From Bombyx mori (lineage: Eukaryota > Arthropoda > Insecta > Lepidoptera > Bombycidae), in NCBI RefSeq assembly GCF_030269925.1, contig NC_085124.1, positions 4,588,001 through 4,652,000 on the forward strand: DNA of 64,000 bases, read 5' to 3'. Positions 10,451-21,515 of this stretch are shown in pieces. The position numbers and the translations under genes are program-made. The notes beneath the pieces are model-generated. The model saw only the letters and a program-made list of their open reading frames with translations. It did no database searches and was not told the origin of the DNA. Within the stretch, counting starts at the first letter, position 1. Each line of letters begins with the position of its first letter.

Positions 10451-11440
10451 GCTAAAATTCTTGCGAAGAATATCCCATTTTTTATTCCACTGTACAGCGT
10501 GAGTCTCCTTTGACGAGATATAATGAAGTGTTGTAGTTGACGCTGGCAATGCTGCGGACGTAAAGAAGAAACAGAAGAGTTTGTTTGTTGAAAGACCTAC
10601 AAAGATCATTCTGCTTAGCCCGATATCAAAATCGGCAATGATCTCTAATACAATTAATACAAAAATAGTTTTAAAAAAAAACAGACCACACACCTTAATA
10701 GCAAACCGAACCGGAAGTTTGGCTAAAGGACCAGAATCCAGGCCATTCGATAATAATTAAATAAGAACTGCCTCTATCACTTTTTAATATCACGTGAATC
10801 ATAAAACATTCTATTTTCAAAAATGACATCGCCTATGCTTTTAATTCCACTTCAAGAGGTGGTCATTTCCAATATCAATTCAATTAAGTACTAGTTTTTT
10901 TTGTTGTGTGGTAAACGATCAATAGACTGTGTAGACATTAACATCAATTGTAGTCATTGAACAAATATTTTTTTTGTGGAACCGAGCAATAGAACAGTTT
11001 AAATTAAGCTATTTTGGCGTTGTATTGCCCTTACAAAGCGACAAGGCTGCGTTTGACGTCATACGGATTGAGGACACGAAACTATTGAAGTGTGAAACTA
11101 AATTTTGGATGCGGTAATTGACTACAAATCGTTCTTTCGTGATTTATGAAAATTCAGTGACGTTATTGATGCGTGTCATTCAAATGCGTTTACAGCAATT
11201 ATTATAATAAATGCATAGAGTAATAAAGTCCGAGAATTATTTGTCAATTCACAATTCTATGGTCATTTAAAGATAGTGCGTTGTCAATATTAATAATACC
11301 CATAATGCAATACTGCTTAATTCTTCACAAAATGAGGTGTTTTTGTATGAGCTATCATAAAAAATGTTTCTAAGAACATCAGTGTCAAAAATCATTTACA
11401 TTAATTTGAAAGATCATGGCAGCCATTATATGTACTATAG
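10451..11440. other. Unique AT-rich stretch
   Basis: A 102-codon minus-strand frame (10385-10693) overlaps the Rep-D end. It is Phe-rich with no motif and is judged non-coding. Nothing else seen. Confidence 0.35.
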
Positions 11441-11540
11441 AACTGTGACTTAGAACTCATGTTTCAACGTGGGTTGCGCCATTTACATTGTTGAGGTCTC
11501 CGGTAGCCGCTTTACCTAACACACAAGCAATAAAAAGAGG
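11441..11540 (+). mobile_element. Old SINE-B tail, degenerate
   Basis: Matches the cttagaactcat, gggttgcgccatttac and caagcaataaaa segments with many substitutions and a deletion before the end. Confidence 0.55.
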
Positions 11541-12039
11541 ATAAAATCCTGTATTTCGATAAGTATATAATAATGGTCATATAATTTCGTATTTACTAGT
11601 CTACCGTATCTTGTGATACGCTATATGTATTATACAATGAAGTAACCTCATATTACAAGGTGAAAGACGACATTTTCCGTTGTGATGTCTATAGGTTCTG
11701 GTAGTCAGCTGAAGTAAAAAAATAATCTCGGACGCAACGAAAAATTAAATCTGTTATTTCTAACTGCAATCAATATGTATACATATCAATTAATTCATTT
11801 TCTTCGAACCATGAATGCGAACCAAATAACCAGGAATAATTATGAATGGTTTAAAATAATAATAATAAATAAACAATGGAGGTCGAGGCACATGTGACCC
11901 ATCATACCTCGAACGTCACGAGTAATTGATGATCAGTATGCAAACTTTCACAACTGGCAAATGAAATTCCGTGTTCTTTGTGATCTTCAAGGAGAACAGG
12001 AAGAATGTTTAATTTTGATGACTTTAAATTATTTAGCTT
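11541..12039. other. Unique stretch, nothing recognised
   Basis: AT-rich, no ORF and no shared repeat. Confidence 0.35.
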
Positions 12040-12165
12040 TATGTTTTTATTGCGCGTAAACAAGTTCACAGCTTACCTGATGTGGAGGGGTTACCGAAGC
12101 CCATAGACCTTACAATGTGTATATCGCCACACACTTTGAGGCATGAGGTGTAATTGTACGTCTTA
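12040..12165 (-). mobile_element. Old SINE-B tail, degenerate
   Basis: The minus strand shows the ccatagacctt, cgccacacacttt and gaggcatgaggt segments of the SINE-B tail in order, with heavy decay. Confidence 0.5.
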
Positions 12166-13122
12166 ATCGTAGATAGTGACTTACTGACATGATTACTTTG
12201 TCATTGATATAGGCGGGGTGGGGTTATTTAGTATGTCGTGCTAGTTAAGTATTTTAGTAAAAAATATGCTATCTGCCTGCGGTAGTTAAGCTAGTCGCAT
12301 CGCTTGGTACAACTATGGGAGTTGGCTTGCAACAAATTCCATTATAATCTGATTTAATCGATTTGGATGCTAAGATTAAGCCAAACAGTCTCAAATAATT
12401 CAATTTGAACACGCGCTGTACACTGATAGTAATTATGTTTATTACATATTACTGTTATATTATAGTTTATTAACATCTATTTATTGGGGAAACCAAAAAG
12501 CTATATTGCGTCAAAAAAGTAAGTAACATATCCAATTTTCCCAGGATTCTGCTCAAAATAAATCATTTGACAAATTCGTTAGGTATCATACTTTTATCAT
12601 CACAATCATTGTGCCAGAAAGCAAATATTACTTCAAATCTAAAGAAGATTTATATACGACATGATTCAAAAATCAATCTACAATATACAAAGAAATTGTT
12701 ATAGATATTACCTATTATATTTGTTTATAAAGCAAGATAGGTTTTTTACATTAAACTCTAATAAGGCCCGAAATAATACTAACTTACTAAACTAAAGTTA
12801 ATTTATCAAGGATTTTTTTTTAAACATGATTTTTCTAATCGCTTTATGAAGATCCAAAAAAAAACTGGTAATTATTTTCGCACGTCCGTGTATTTTACAA
12901 CTAACTCGAGTGTGCGCACGATAAGAGATTCCCGACACGTACCCGTAGTAGTCATAGATCAATAGGAATCGTAGGTAAATTTAAGAACACAATAATGTGT
13001 TATGTGGTACATACTAATTTAATGTTATATAGTTTGTGACGTCGTAAAAATTTTTGCACGTACGGAACGGGATAGAATTAAAAAAATAAAGACCACTTTA
13101 CCAGACCAATCTTAAAGACCAA
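12166..13122. other. Unique AT-rich stretch
   Basis: No supported feature. Confidence 0.35.
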
Positions 13123-13475
13123 TCTTTATATTAATACGTGAAGAAAAAAACTTTATACCCCATTTTACGAAAATTGCGTGGACGGAGGAGTATAAAATTT
13201 CTCACACTTATGGAAAATATAGAGAAGGAGTAAATAGGATAGGAAAAACATTAATGCTAATTTTTTTTTTAATTATAAATAAAAATACATTAAATCAATA
13301 GAAATATATTACGCATACTTCCATGTATTTATACTCTTTTGTTTATTGTTAAAGTCTGTCAGGTCAAATTCAGAATATATTGATATTGTTTGTCTTCAAT
13401 ATTATTAATCTATAGTGTAACCTTGGCGAAATTTGTTATTAAAGAGGGCTATGATAGTCTTTGACAACAGTTCCT
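13123..13475 (+). mobile_element. Lep1-like Helitron, 3'-truncated
   Basis: A|TC at 13123, then ttaatacgtgaag and the same order of blocks as the copy at 857. Similarity fades near 13475, before the hairpin and CTAG. Confidence 0.7.
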
Positions 13476-13883
13476 GTTGCGACAGAATTCGAATCGATTA
13501 TTTAATGCCAGAAAAGTTTAAATGCGCTAAAAAGTAAATCTTACTGCTCGCAATCATGTTCAAGTTAATTCAGAAAAAGTCTGTTTTCTCAGCGCGCGTA
13601 ATTATTTTTTTCTGTGTCGGTTGTTAGAAGTAATCGTAAACCAGTTATAGTGCCGTTAGCCGGTGCTACTCTAGTATTTCTTTAGTCGATCAACTGTTAG
13701 TTACGGGTTCAATAGCGTAGTTTAATCGGTGTCGAGTGATGCGATCAGTTAATCATGTTTATATAAGTCTTGAGTGCCGTTATACTATACTAGTAAGTGC
13801 AGTAGTAGTAGTATGTAGTAGTAATTTTACACTAGTAGTATTTAACGTCGGCTGGTTTGTGAGCTTGTGTGCAACCATCCAAT
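13476..13883. other. Unique stretch upstream of the exon region
   Basis: A repeat-free island between a Helitron and a SINE. It contains an arthropod-initiator-like tcagtt near 13745 and a gta-rich run (13796-13840). No coding motif. Confidence 0.3.
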
Positions 13884-14097
13884 CCATGCATCAGCCCGCT
13901 GAGTTTCTCGCCAGATCTTATCAACGGGTCGCGATTCCGATCCAGTAGTAGATTCATTCAGGAAGCAGTTGCTCTTGAGTTGCTAGGTCTCCTTTGGGGG
14001 CACTCGGGCAACTGTTAGCAATCACCCCTCCTGGCTGAGCCTGTGCTCGCTCATCTGTACTGGTGAAACTGGAAAGCCCTCTGGGCCAACCGTAATT
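13884..14097 (-). mobile_element. Bm1-like SINE, diverged subfamily
   Basis: Reverse-strand relative of the element at 2795-3010, sharing the ggccaac/ggtggcc end and the agcccgctgag end. Confidence 0.72.
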
Positions 14098-14099
14098 CA

Positions 14100-14370
14100 T
14101 CTATATAGTCTATATTTATAAAAATGAATTGCTGTTCGTTAGTCTCGCTAAAACTCGAGAACGACTAGACCGATTTGGCTAATTTTGGTCTTGAATTACT
14201 TGTGGACGTCCAGAGAAGGTTTAAAAGGTAGATAAATATGAAAATGCTCGGAGTTAAATAAAAATAACAATTTTGTTTTTCCTTTGATGTGTCCCCCGTA
14301 GGACGGATTCCTTTTGTTTGTTTTAAGTTTATTTTATACAAAAGTTTAGGTCTTTTATCTATCGATTGGG
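14100..14370 (+). mobile_element. Helitron-like element, 3' end replaced by a SINE-B tail
   Basis: A|TC at 14100 opens a body with aaaactcgagaacgactaga and ends in gtcttttatctatcgattgg. The same ending at 40783-40844 continues to ctgccggggtagCTAG|T. Here it breaks at ggcacta, exactly where the SINE-B tail begins. Confidence 0.6.
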
Positions 14371-14430
14371 GCACTAACACCAGGTGGGCTGTGAGCTCGT
14401 CCACCCATCTAAGCAATAAAATAAAATAAA
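14369..14430 (+). mobile_element. Very short SINE-B tail
   Basis: Only the last ~60 bp (caccaggtgggctgtgagc to aagcaataaaataaaa) is present, joined directly to the Helitron fragment. Confidence 0.8.
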
Positions 14431-14936
14431 AATACTGTGAATATAATGCGATTAACTAAATAAAAGTTATGAAATGATTAATGAAATTTACGTTAATCAT
14501 TCTACGTAAGAACATTTCTGTGCAAACAAATGTTGTTTTCTGGTGGCATTAGATGTTTGGACTTTCCCGAATTTAATTTGCGCTTGTTTAAATATATTAC
14601 CTACGATCAGGCCATTGTTTTTTTTTTTCTCCGAATTCCTAGACTGTACCAGTAAGACGAAGTGAGAACGTTTAAAAATTTATTCCGCCGTGTTGAGATA
14701 AAATGTTTCGTATTTACTGTAATTTATATAATATCTAGTATTATATTTCGAACAAATTCCTCATATAAATTACGACCATGTTAAGTCATTTATTTCTATG
14801 TTGCAGATAAGAGCTGAAATGTGCAAATAGTGACAAAATTATCAAGAGCCTTTTATTTGGAAGCCGATTATATTTTACGGAGGTGTGTACTTATTGGTTT
14901 ATAAAGTATGATTGTTAGGCCTGTTAAATTTTTTTT
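14431..14936. other. Unique stretch, likely intron
   Basis: AT-rich DNA a few hundred bases upstream of the exon; no feature supported. Confidence 0.35.
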
Positions 14937-15225
14937 AAAGGGATTTTATGACCTGGTAACTAAGACCTTTAGTCATATCTTATTTTAACTTATATTCTCA
15001 ATTTTATGAATTTTTTATTTTATTTTTTTTATTGCCTTTGTAGGCAGACGAGCACACGGTCCACCTGATGGTAAGTGGTCACCGTCGCTCATGGACGTGA
15101 GCAACGCCAGGGGCAGAGCCAAGCCGCTGCTTACCAAATAAAATGAAGATGATTAATTTGAGATCAACTTGGATGAAATTAAATGAAATGAGATGAGATG
15201 ATATGGGATGAAATATAAATATGTA
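14937..15225 (+). repeat. Rep-D copy 5, interrupted by a LINE-A tail
   Basis: The left part (gattttatgacctggtaac onward) lies before 15019. The right part (aaataaaatgaagatgatta and the pentanucleotide block) resumes at 15138. The LINE tail sits between them. Confidence 0.72.
15019..15137 (-). mobile_element. LINE-A tail inside Rep-D
   Basis: Minus-strand ~115-bp tail from gcagcggcttggc to the T-rich end. It splits a Rep-D copy about 160 bp upstream of the exon acceptor. Confidence 0.8.
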
Positions 15226-15295
15226 TTAGATTATTTTTTTATGTTTACGTAGGCACTGATTTGAATTTTATAACGGTCTTTCTGTTGTTTTCCAG

Positions 15296-16006
15296 ATAAC
15301 GATGCCGCGCCTGGAAAACCCCCCAACGGAGGACTTCCGTCGAGTGTTACGTGAAAAGGCATTAAGCCATAGCTTGTTTTATTTGAAGCTGGGCGCCGGC
15401 ATGACGCCGGATGTTGCTCGCGAGCCGCAGTCGCCCACAGCGCGGAGGCCGAGCGGCAGTGCGGTGGCGCGCGCGCCGCCGACAACCCGCTTCCAACGAC
15501 ACGCGCAACCACGTGTCTCCGAGCTCTTGCGTCGCTTCGAACCCGCTCCGATGCAGTACTTGCGGCCCCCTCGCGCGCCCTCACCGTCCGACGACATCTC
15601 CTCATCGGACGACGACGACAGAGCTGCCGTCAGAAGACGCAGCCGAGACCTAAGCGACGATTCCGCCGTTGAGCTCGAGACTAGGCTTAGGAGGCACTCG
15701 CATCCACGCGATATTACCCCTCCACCGGAGGCCATGTCGCCGAGACGGGAGAGGACTCTCGTAGAGGCGCATGTGGTAGAGCTGGGCAGGAGAGGCAGCG
15801 AAGGCTGTGAGACAAGAGGCCGTACGGTCAGGACGCCCAGTGTCGTTGTCAGCGACTACTCGGATGGAGTTGCAGTGGGTGCTACAGAAGAAGAAGTGAA
15901 TTGGTTGAGGTCCAGGTCTCTGTCGGCGGACTCCGCGTGCTCGTCGTGTTCGACTCTGTCTAGTCGCGAAGATGAGGAGTTCGAATCGCCTACGATGCCA
16001 AAAAAG
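15296..16006 (+). CDS. Internal or first coding exon of an unidentified host gene
   Basis: A long open frame lies in locally GC-rich DNA within an AT-rich window. A pyrimidine-rich tract ending in ttttccag gives an acceptor at 15294-15295, and AAAAAG followed by GTCAGT gives a donor at 16007. The exon is 711 nt, divisible by three and phase 0 at both ends. An ATG at 15302 with A at -3 could be the start, but the two codons before it are also open, so upstream coding cannot be excluded. From that Met the exon encodes 235 residues. Residues 1-35 are the most ordered-looking part (EDFRRVLREKALSHSLFYLK). The rest is low complexity: an acidic run SSSDDDD near residue 102, many Arg/Ser/Pro stretches, and a Ser/Cys-rich end (SLSADSACSSCSTLSSRE). 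I see no enzyme motif, signal peptide or membrane segment. Disordered scaffold or cytoskeletal protein is inference; the gene is not recognised. The reading frame stops at 16064-16066 if the donor is ignored. Confidence 0.72.
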
Positions 16007-16892
16007 GTCAGTAAACTATTCATTCATTTTATTACGTCCGTTTCTCAGAACTCTGTAGCTGATTAATTCATAGAAACATGAGTTGTACTGAACGCGTATG
16101 TTTTTCTAGTGGTAAATCTGTGTCACGGTCAAATGTGCATTTTTTACCTGTTAGAAAAAAGCACGCATAGGAAAGATATACGTATATAGATGTATGTACA
16201 GTACGATAAAGATAAACTTGAGACATATTTATGAAATGTAAAGGCCCGCGAATCAATTATAGCAGTAAAACTAACACCGTGGATATATTTCGTGGATTCC
16301 ACAAATCTTGACGGCGGTAAGGTGTAACAACGGAGTGTAATTGAGTCGTTTTTGATGATAAAAAATAATAAGAGTAGTAATATAATAATAATACTAATCA
16401 GTTAATAATCCCATAATCACGCTTGTTAAGCTAAGCTTTCACCTATTCCAATAAGAACATGTCTATTAATATACTACACTACTCTCAATCGATTAAAAAA
16501 TTTATAAATTTTATCGGATTGAAGGAAAACTATATTTTTGCTAGAGCATGTCCCGTGTGTACATAATAATATGTAGGTACGTATGTATAATAAATCGCAA
16601 ATTACAAGTTCAAATGGCAAGTGCTCCACGCGTGACACTAACTGGATTTGTAGTTAACGATACATTGTTTGTCAACAACAGGATACATTGTAATATTTTA
16701 TTTGATAACGAGCCTCGTTTATGTCCTCGAAAAAAATTTATACAATACTGTTTTAAATCTGTGTTAAGTCTAATAATTTCAACATGAGAAGATGCTGTTT
16801 CAGATGTCGATGCGAATGTTTTTTCATTGATATCAAGTTAGGACGTTTATTGCGTAAGGTTCTTTGAAATATAATCATTCGTTATCAAAGCT
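16007..16892. other. Putative intron downstream of the exon
   Basis: Begins GTCAGT. AT-rich, no repeat shared with the window. A 79-codon frame at 16548-16787 has no motif and is judged chance. Confidence 0.45.
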
Positions 16893-17125
16893 CATTGGAA
16901 CGTTTAGTGGTTCAAGGAAGAGTAGACGGTCAACGCTCTCGCGGCCGATCATCCACAAGGTGGACAGACTTGGTTAAGTTATGAGTGAGTGACTGAGTGT
17001 ACACGTACCGCCACAAATAGAGAAAGTTGGAGAAGTCTTTCAAAAGCCGCAACCAAACATTAAGACTTACGTAACCACGACGACTCCGCCAGGAGTGAAC
17101 GACTGAGAAGAAGAAAAAATTGAAA
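16893..17125 (+). pseudogene. LINE reverse-transcriptase C-terminal relic
   Basis: The plus-strand frame reads LERLVVQGRVDGQRSRGRSS then TRWTDLVK before a stop. GRxRSRGRxxTRWTD is a familiar C-terminal phrase of lepidopteran non-LTR elements. Further decayed codons follow (SFKSRN, PRRLRQE). It is too short and broken to assign a clade securely. Confidence 0.5.
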
Positions 17126-17334
17126 TACATATTCATTCTTGTTCAAATTCCAATATAAGTTTTGAGTAGAGCCCGGTTTTGGAAAGAATCGATTTTCGTT
17201 TATCGTTCGCTGAATCCTTGTATTTATTTCGACAAATAACATCCTACCCTAAAAAAAGAAGAAAATGTAAATTATTCGAAATAAATTAAAGATGGTTAAT
17301 GCGAGATAAACATTATTTGTTTTCGTAAACCTTT

Positions 17335-17450
17335 GGTAGGCAGCGGCTTGGCTCTGCCCCTGGCATTGCTGCAGTCCATGGGCGACGGTAACCATTCACC
17401 ATCAGGTGGGCCGTGCGTTCGTCTGTCTACAAGGGCAATAAAAAAAAAAC
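17335..17450 (+). mobile_element. LINE-A tail
   Basis: Plus-strand ggtaggcagcggcttggctc through to aataaaaaaaaa. Confidence 0.88.
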
Positions 17451-17933
17451 ACTTCCTAAAATTGGCGTTTCAATAATTCTGACGAAACAATGTACCGTCC
17501 GTAAGAGAGGACGTCATGTTTCATAAAAATAAAACCAAGCCTTTGAACAAGTGTTTTCATTGCTTCGACATTGCTTGTCCAAAATTCCGTGTAGTATTCA
17601 TGAGGTACATTTTCACATAGCGCCGGTCATTCACTCGTTTCGCTCGATACATTGAATGCTTTAACTTTGTTGACATCTCACATCCTATCCGCTGGCTTCC
17701 TGATACAGTTCATGTATGTTTTGTATGCAAAACGGATGCCCGCATCCGTCAAATACGTGTCCAATTTGTACGCTGTTTATTGGTAACTGGAGCAGCTCTA
17801 AATTCGTTTACATTCTATTGTATAATTGGTAATTGTGTAGGTATCTGGTTTAACTCGGTTACGGTTTTCCTCGGTGAAGTGTGACGTGATACTTTTGCGG
17901 TTGTAATGACGTTAATAGTCTGAAGTCTGTATG
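17451..17933. other. Unique stretch, nothing recognised
   Basis: AT-rich, no supported feature. Confidence 0.35.
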
Positions 17934-17941
17934 GTCTAAAG

Positions 17942-18196
17942 CAGGGGCTCCCAAACTTATTTCATCTACTGCCCACTTTGAGAATAATTTATTTTGTAGC
18001 GCCCCCATTTTTTTACCTACCGAAAAACCGATATAGCTAGAGCTCAGTTGGTGTCTAAGAGTCCTCCTAGATGAAATTACAAATCGCCATCAAAGCCTCT
18101 ACACAACGCTTCCATTTTTTTCTGGGTCTCTTGCCGCCCCCCTTTAGGCCTGCAGCGCCCACAAGGGAGCGTTATCGCCCACTTTGAGAAGGGCTG
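17942..18196. mobile_element. Short hAT-type MITE (255 bp)
   Basis: Ends CAGGGGCTCCCAAACT and, reverse complemented, CAGCCCTTCTCAAAGT. These are imperfect inverted repeats of the CAG...TCTCAAA type seen in hAT elements. It is flanked by gtctaaag (17934-17941) and gtctaaat (18197-18204), an 8-bp duplication with one mismatch. The 60-codon frame inside is not a gene. Confidence 0.72.
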
Positions 18197-18369
18197 GTCT
18201 AAATTATACTTGACGCCTGGTGTACCGGTATCGAGCGATGTGACTATGCCGGTGTTCAAAATCCTTTAGGCCGGTTTTTTATTTATTTTTTCTAATGAAA
18301 TACACAACACACTACGCTCGTATTCACGAATGACTAGAGGGCTATGCTCGGAGTTAATCTGCCCGCGAA

Positions 18370-18655
18370 ATTGAATTAGACAAGAGGAGAATCGCAGAAG
18401 AACCCATTAACGGACATAGCTCATAGCATTGCAAGATGGAAGGGACAGTGGGTAGGGAACATAGCTAGAAGAACAGATGGCAGCTGGAACGGAAAAGCTC
18501 TAAAGTGGTAATCGTACACCGGAACACGCAGCGTGGGTAGACCTCCCACGAGTTGGTTCACAACGATCTGCTAAAGGTCACAGGAATCCGCTGGACGACG
18601 GCTGCGCGGAACCGGTTATTATGGCGAACCTTGGGGGAGGCCTTAGATTAGTGCT
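18370..18655 (+). pseudogene. RTE-like LINE C-terminal relic
   Basis: Plus-strand frames give AHSIARWKGQWVGNIARRTD, then GSWNGKALKW, then GRPPTSW with intervening stops and shifts. The pattern of ARWKxQWxGHxAR, then DGRW, then GRPxxRW is that of RTE-type ORF ends. Confidence 0.6.
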
Positions 18656-19338
18656 AGATAGCAACTTGATAGTTAGCAGCTACATGATGTGTATGATCAT
18701 GACGATATTGTCACGATAGTATAAACATATGTCGTTAAAACACCTTAGTCATCGGTCACCATAAAAACTGTTATTGAATTGAAACTGTAACTGTATTCGA
18801 AACTGTAACTGTCGAAACTGTAACTGTATTCGAAACGTTGGAACAAATAAAAAGAAAATGTTAATATTACAATAATAAATTGCTGAGATACCCACTCTAA
18901 AATTCTATAACCTTATGACATTTTTCTTGACATTAATTTTTTTTTATAAAATTTTTATCCTATGGAACATTTCGCTGTTGGTTCATTTCAAATTCAAATT
19001 GGATCATTACTTGTTTCTAATTAATAAAATTATATAATAAGTAACCTTAACCTGGGACAAGCTAAACGCAGTCAATTGGCCCTAAACTAGGATTCCATGT
19101 ACTATGTGAACTAGAGACTGACCATACTACATATACATTTAAATACATACACACATATTTATAAATATTAAACAACGGAATAAAGGACAAACATATGTTC
19201 ATTATACTGCACGATATTGAAAAATAAGTCACGACCCTCGGCTATACGGTCAGGGACACAGTAACCGAATTAATTTGTCGTTCACTGGGATAAAGAACCT
19301 GCTGTTTTGGTGCTTTATAAGGGCACGAAATTATAATA
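18656..19338. other. Unique stretch with a small tandem repeat
   Basis: Contains about three copies of gaaactgtaactgtattc (18784-18838). Otherwise AT-rich and featureless. Confidence 0.45.
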
Positions 19339-19558
19339 TTTTTTTTTTTATTGTTTAGATGGGTGGACGAGCTCACAGCCCACCTGATGTTAAGTGGTTA
19401 TTGGAGCCCATAGACATCTACAACGTAAATGCGCCACCCACCTTGAGATACAAGTTCAAAGGTCTCAAGTATAGTTACAAAGGCCGACCCTTCAAACCGA
19501 AACGCACCACTGCTTCAGGGCAGAAATAGGCAGGGCGGTGGTACCTACCCGCGCGGAA
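19339..19558 (-). mobile_element. SINE-B tail
   Basis: Minus-strand ~220-bp copy, from the tacccgcgcgga segment to the poly(A) end. Confidence 0.85.
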
Positions 19559-19766
19559 TATTCAAGCCTCTTAAAATACAAACACATACAAGAATTTATA
19601 ACACTAGTATATTAGTATAAATAGCTTTTTTTATGAGGTACACAATAACAATATTCCCTGAATTTTATGCTAGGAAATCCTGTGTTATAAAAGTCAGTGG
19701 TTCAGTGCTAGGTCACCAGGTAAAGTAAGTTAACCAGGAAGAGGGATCTGTAAGAATGTAGTACGT
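19559..19766. other. Unique stretch, nothing recognised
   Basis: No supported feature. Confidence 0.3.
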
Positions 19767-19802
<36 letters not shown>

Positions 19803-19894
19803 GCGTGCGTGCGTACTTGCGTGCGTACCTGCGTGCGTTCGTGCGTGCGAGTGTGCGTGCGTGTGTGCGTGCGTGCGTGCTTGTGTGTGTGTGT
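19767..19894. repeat. GT-rich compound microsatellite
   Basis: A pure (GT)n run is followed by mixed tgcg/tgtg units over ~125 bp. Cys/Val-rich and Thr/His-rich ORFs here are translation artefacts. Confidence 0.95.
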
Positions 19895-21243
19895 ATATGT
19901 GTCATACAATAAAGTATTACATTATACATGTCATATATTTTATATATTACACATAGTACATCATATCTACAATTAGGGCGCGATTCAGTGGGCGTCAGCC
20001 GCGTCGCGTCGTCCGGTGAGCTGCGACCTTCAAATAGTCCCAACACAAAGACAGGAACACGAATGAATTTTAAAGCGTTTTGCATATTCTGTCATCTGTG
20101 TCGGCGTTCCATTGACCTGGCTTTGTTATGACTACCGGACCATGAATGCTGTGATATGTCTCTCTCATCGTACGCTACAGTTCCGTTGTTAATAAGTTCG
20201 CAACATTAACTTTGTTAATGATATACATATATACTTGAGTGATGTATTTCGGTTGTCGATGCTATGAAAGCAATTTTAATACGTTTTGTTTTCCCAGGAT
20301 AAAAACTAACAGATACTTATGTTTAGGATGCTTTTCTTCACTGTTGTGGCCGTATTTGGTTTTATAGTTGACATGTGAATAAGGTGACTTGAAAAGACTT
20401 GATGGATTGTGTATAAGTGGATATGCAAGATAAGGGAGGGTGTGAGTGCGAAATGTTAGGTCTGAATGGAAAAATTTGGACATGCTACGCCGACCACATA
20501 TAGTGAGATAAGGACAAGAAGAAAAATATGTGAAAATTGTGTTGAGCAGTGATTTTAAGCACGAATTACGAGAACTGAATATAATATTAGACGGTTACTG
20601 TGAGGTTCATCATGCACAGCAAGAATTTCGGGGTCTATTTTAAAAAACACGATTGGAAGACGCATCCTAACTTACTAAACGCAGAGGATTTCAAAAACCA
20701 GGGACCTGGCAGTGGTTAAAAGTGTTTTCGTATGACATAAAATATCATATTTTTGAGACATTCTCCGGGATTGAAACAGGGCGATTAGTTTGCGTGAATT
20801 AAATTTGCCCCGCGTTTGAATCTTGAGTCTAACAATGCCTATTTATCGATGCCTATTTACGTATTTCTACAAATGGAAATTTAACAAGTACTATTTTTTT
20901 TGTACAGAAACCTCTGTCGTATAGTTCGAAAAGTGGCTATAATCCAAGCCAATTACTTAAGACTTAATACGTACTGACACAACCATTGTTCTATACGTTG
21001 AACAATAAGAGCAGCAAGTGCGATAAACGTGTACCTACTCGTGGTCGTTTTAACGGATACAAAAACCTTGCGTGATCTTGGAATGTAAGTAAAAATTATT
21101 CTCTTTGGTCGTTATATAGTTCTTGGCATCTAGTCAAAAGAAAGTATGTAATTCCTTTTTTTTTTCCACTTTTTATCAGATAAAATCGAGACGGTTTACG
21201 CACAAACATGAACACGAGAGAATCGCAGGCTTTTATACTTCTT
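19895..21243. other. ~1.3 kb unique DNA
   Basis: No repeat family or supported ORF. A moderately GC-richer patch at 19978-20040 has no recognisable content. Confidence 0.35.
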
Positions 21244-21463
21244 TACTGGTGGTAGGACCTCTTGTGAGTCCCCCGTCTATTTCTGCCGTGAAGCAGTAAT
21301 GCGTTTCAGTTTGAAGGGTGGGACAGCCGTTGTAACTGAGACCTTAGAACTGATGTCTCAAGATGGGTGGCGCATTTACGTTGTAGATGTCTATGGGCTC
21401 CAGTAAACACTTAACACCAGGTGGGCTGTGAGCTCGTCCACACATCTAAACAATTAAAAAAAA
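21244..21463 (+). mobile_element. SINE-B tail
   Basis: Plus strand from actggtggtaggacctc to caattaaaaaaaa. The gggtaggtaccaccgcc segment is deleted. Confidence 0.85.
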
Positions 21464-21515
21464 GATGACCAAAACCCCCTTCATAGGAGGCCACGACTCA
21501 CACTTTTTTCAAATA

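Noticed and set aside
10385..10693. 102-codon minus-strand ORF
   Set aside because: Overlaps the end of Rep-D; Phe-rich low-complexity start from an A run; no motif.
15231..15735. Antisense ORFs opposite the exon (118 and 124 codons)
   Set aside because: They reflect the GC-rich codon content of the sense exon. The minus strand lacks splice or start support and cuts across the plus-strand splice sites.
19708..20085. Thr/His-rich and Cys/Val-rich ORFs
   Set aside because: Direct translation of the GT/CA microsatellite.
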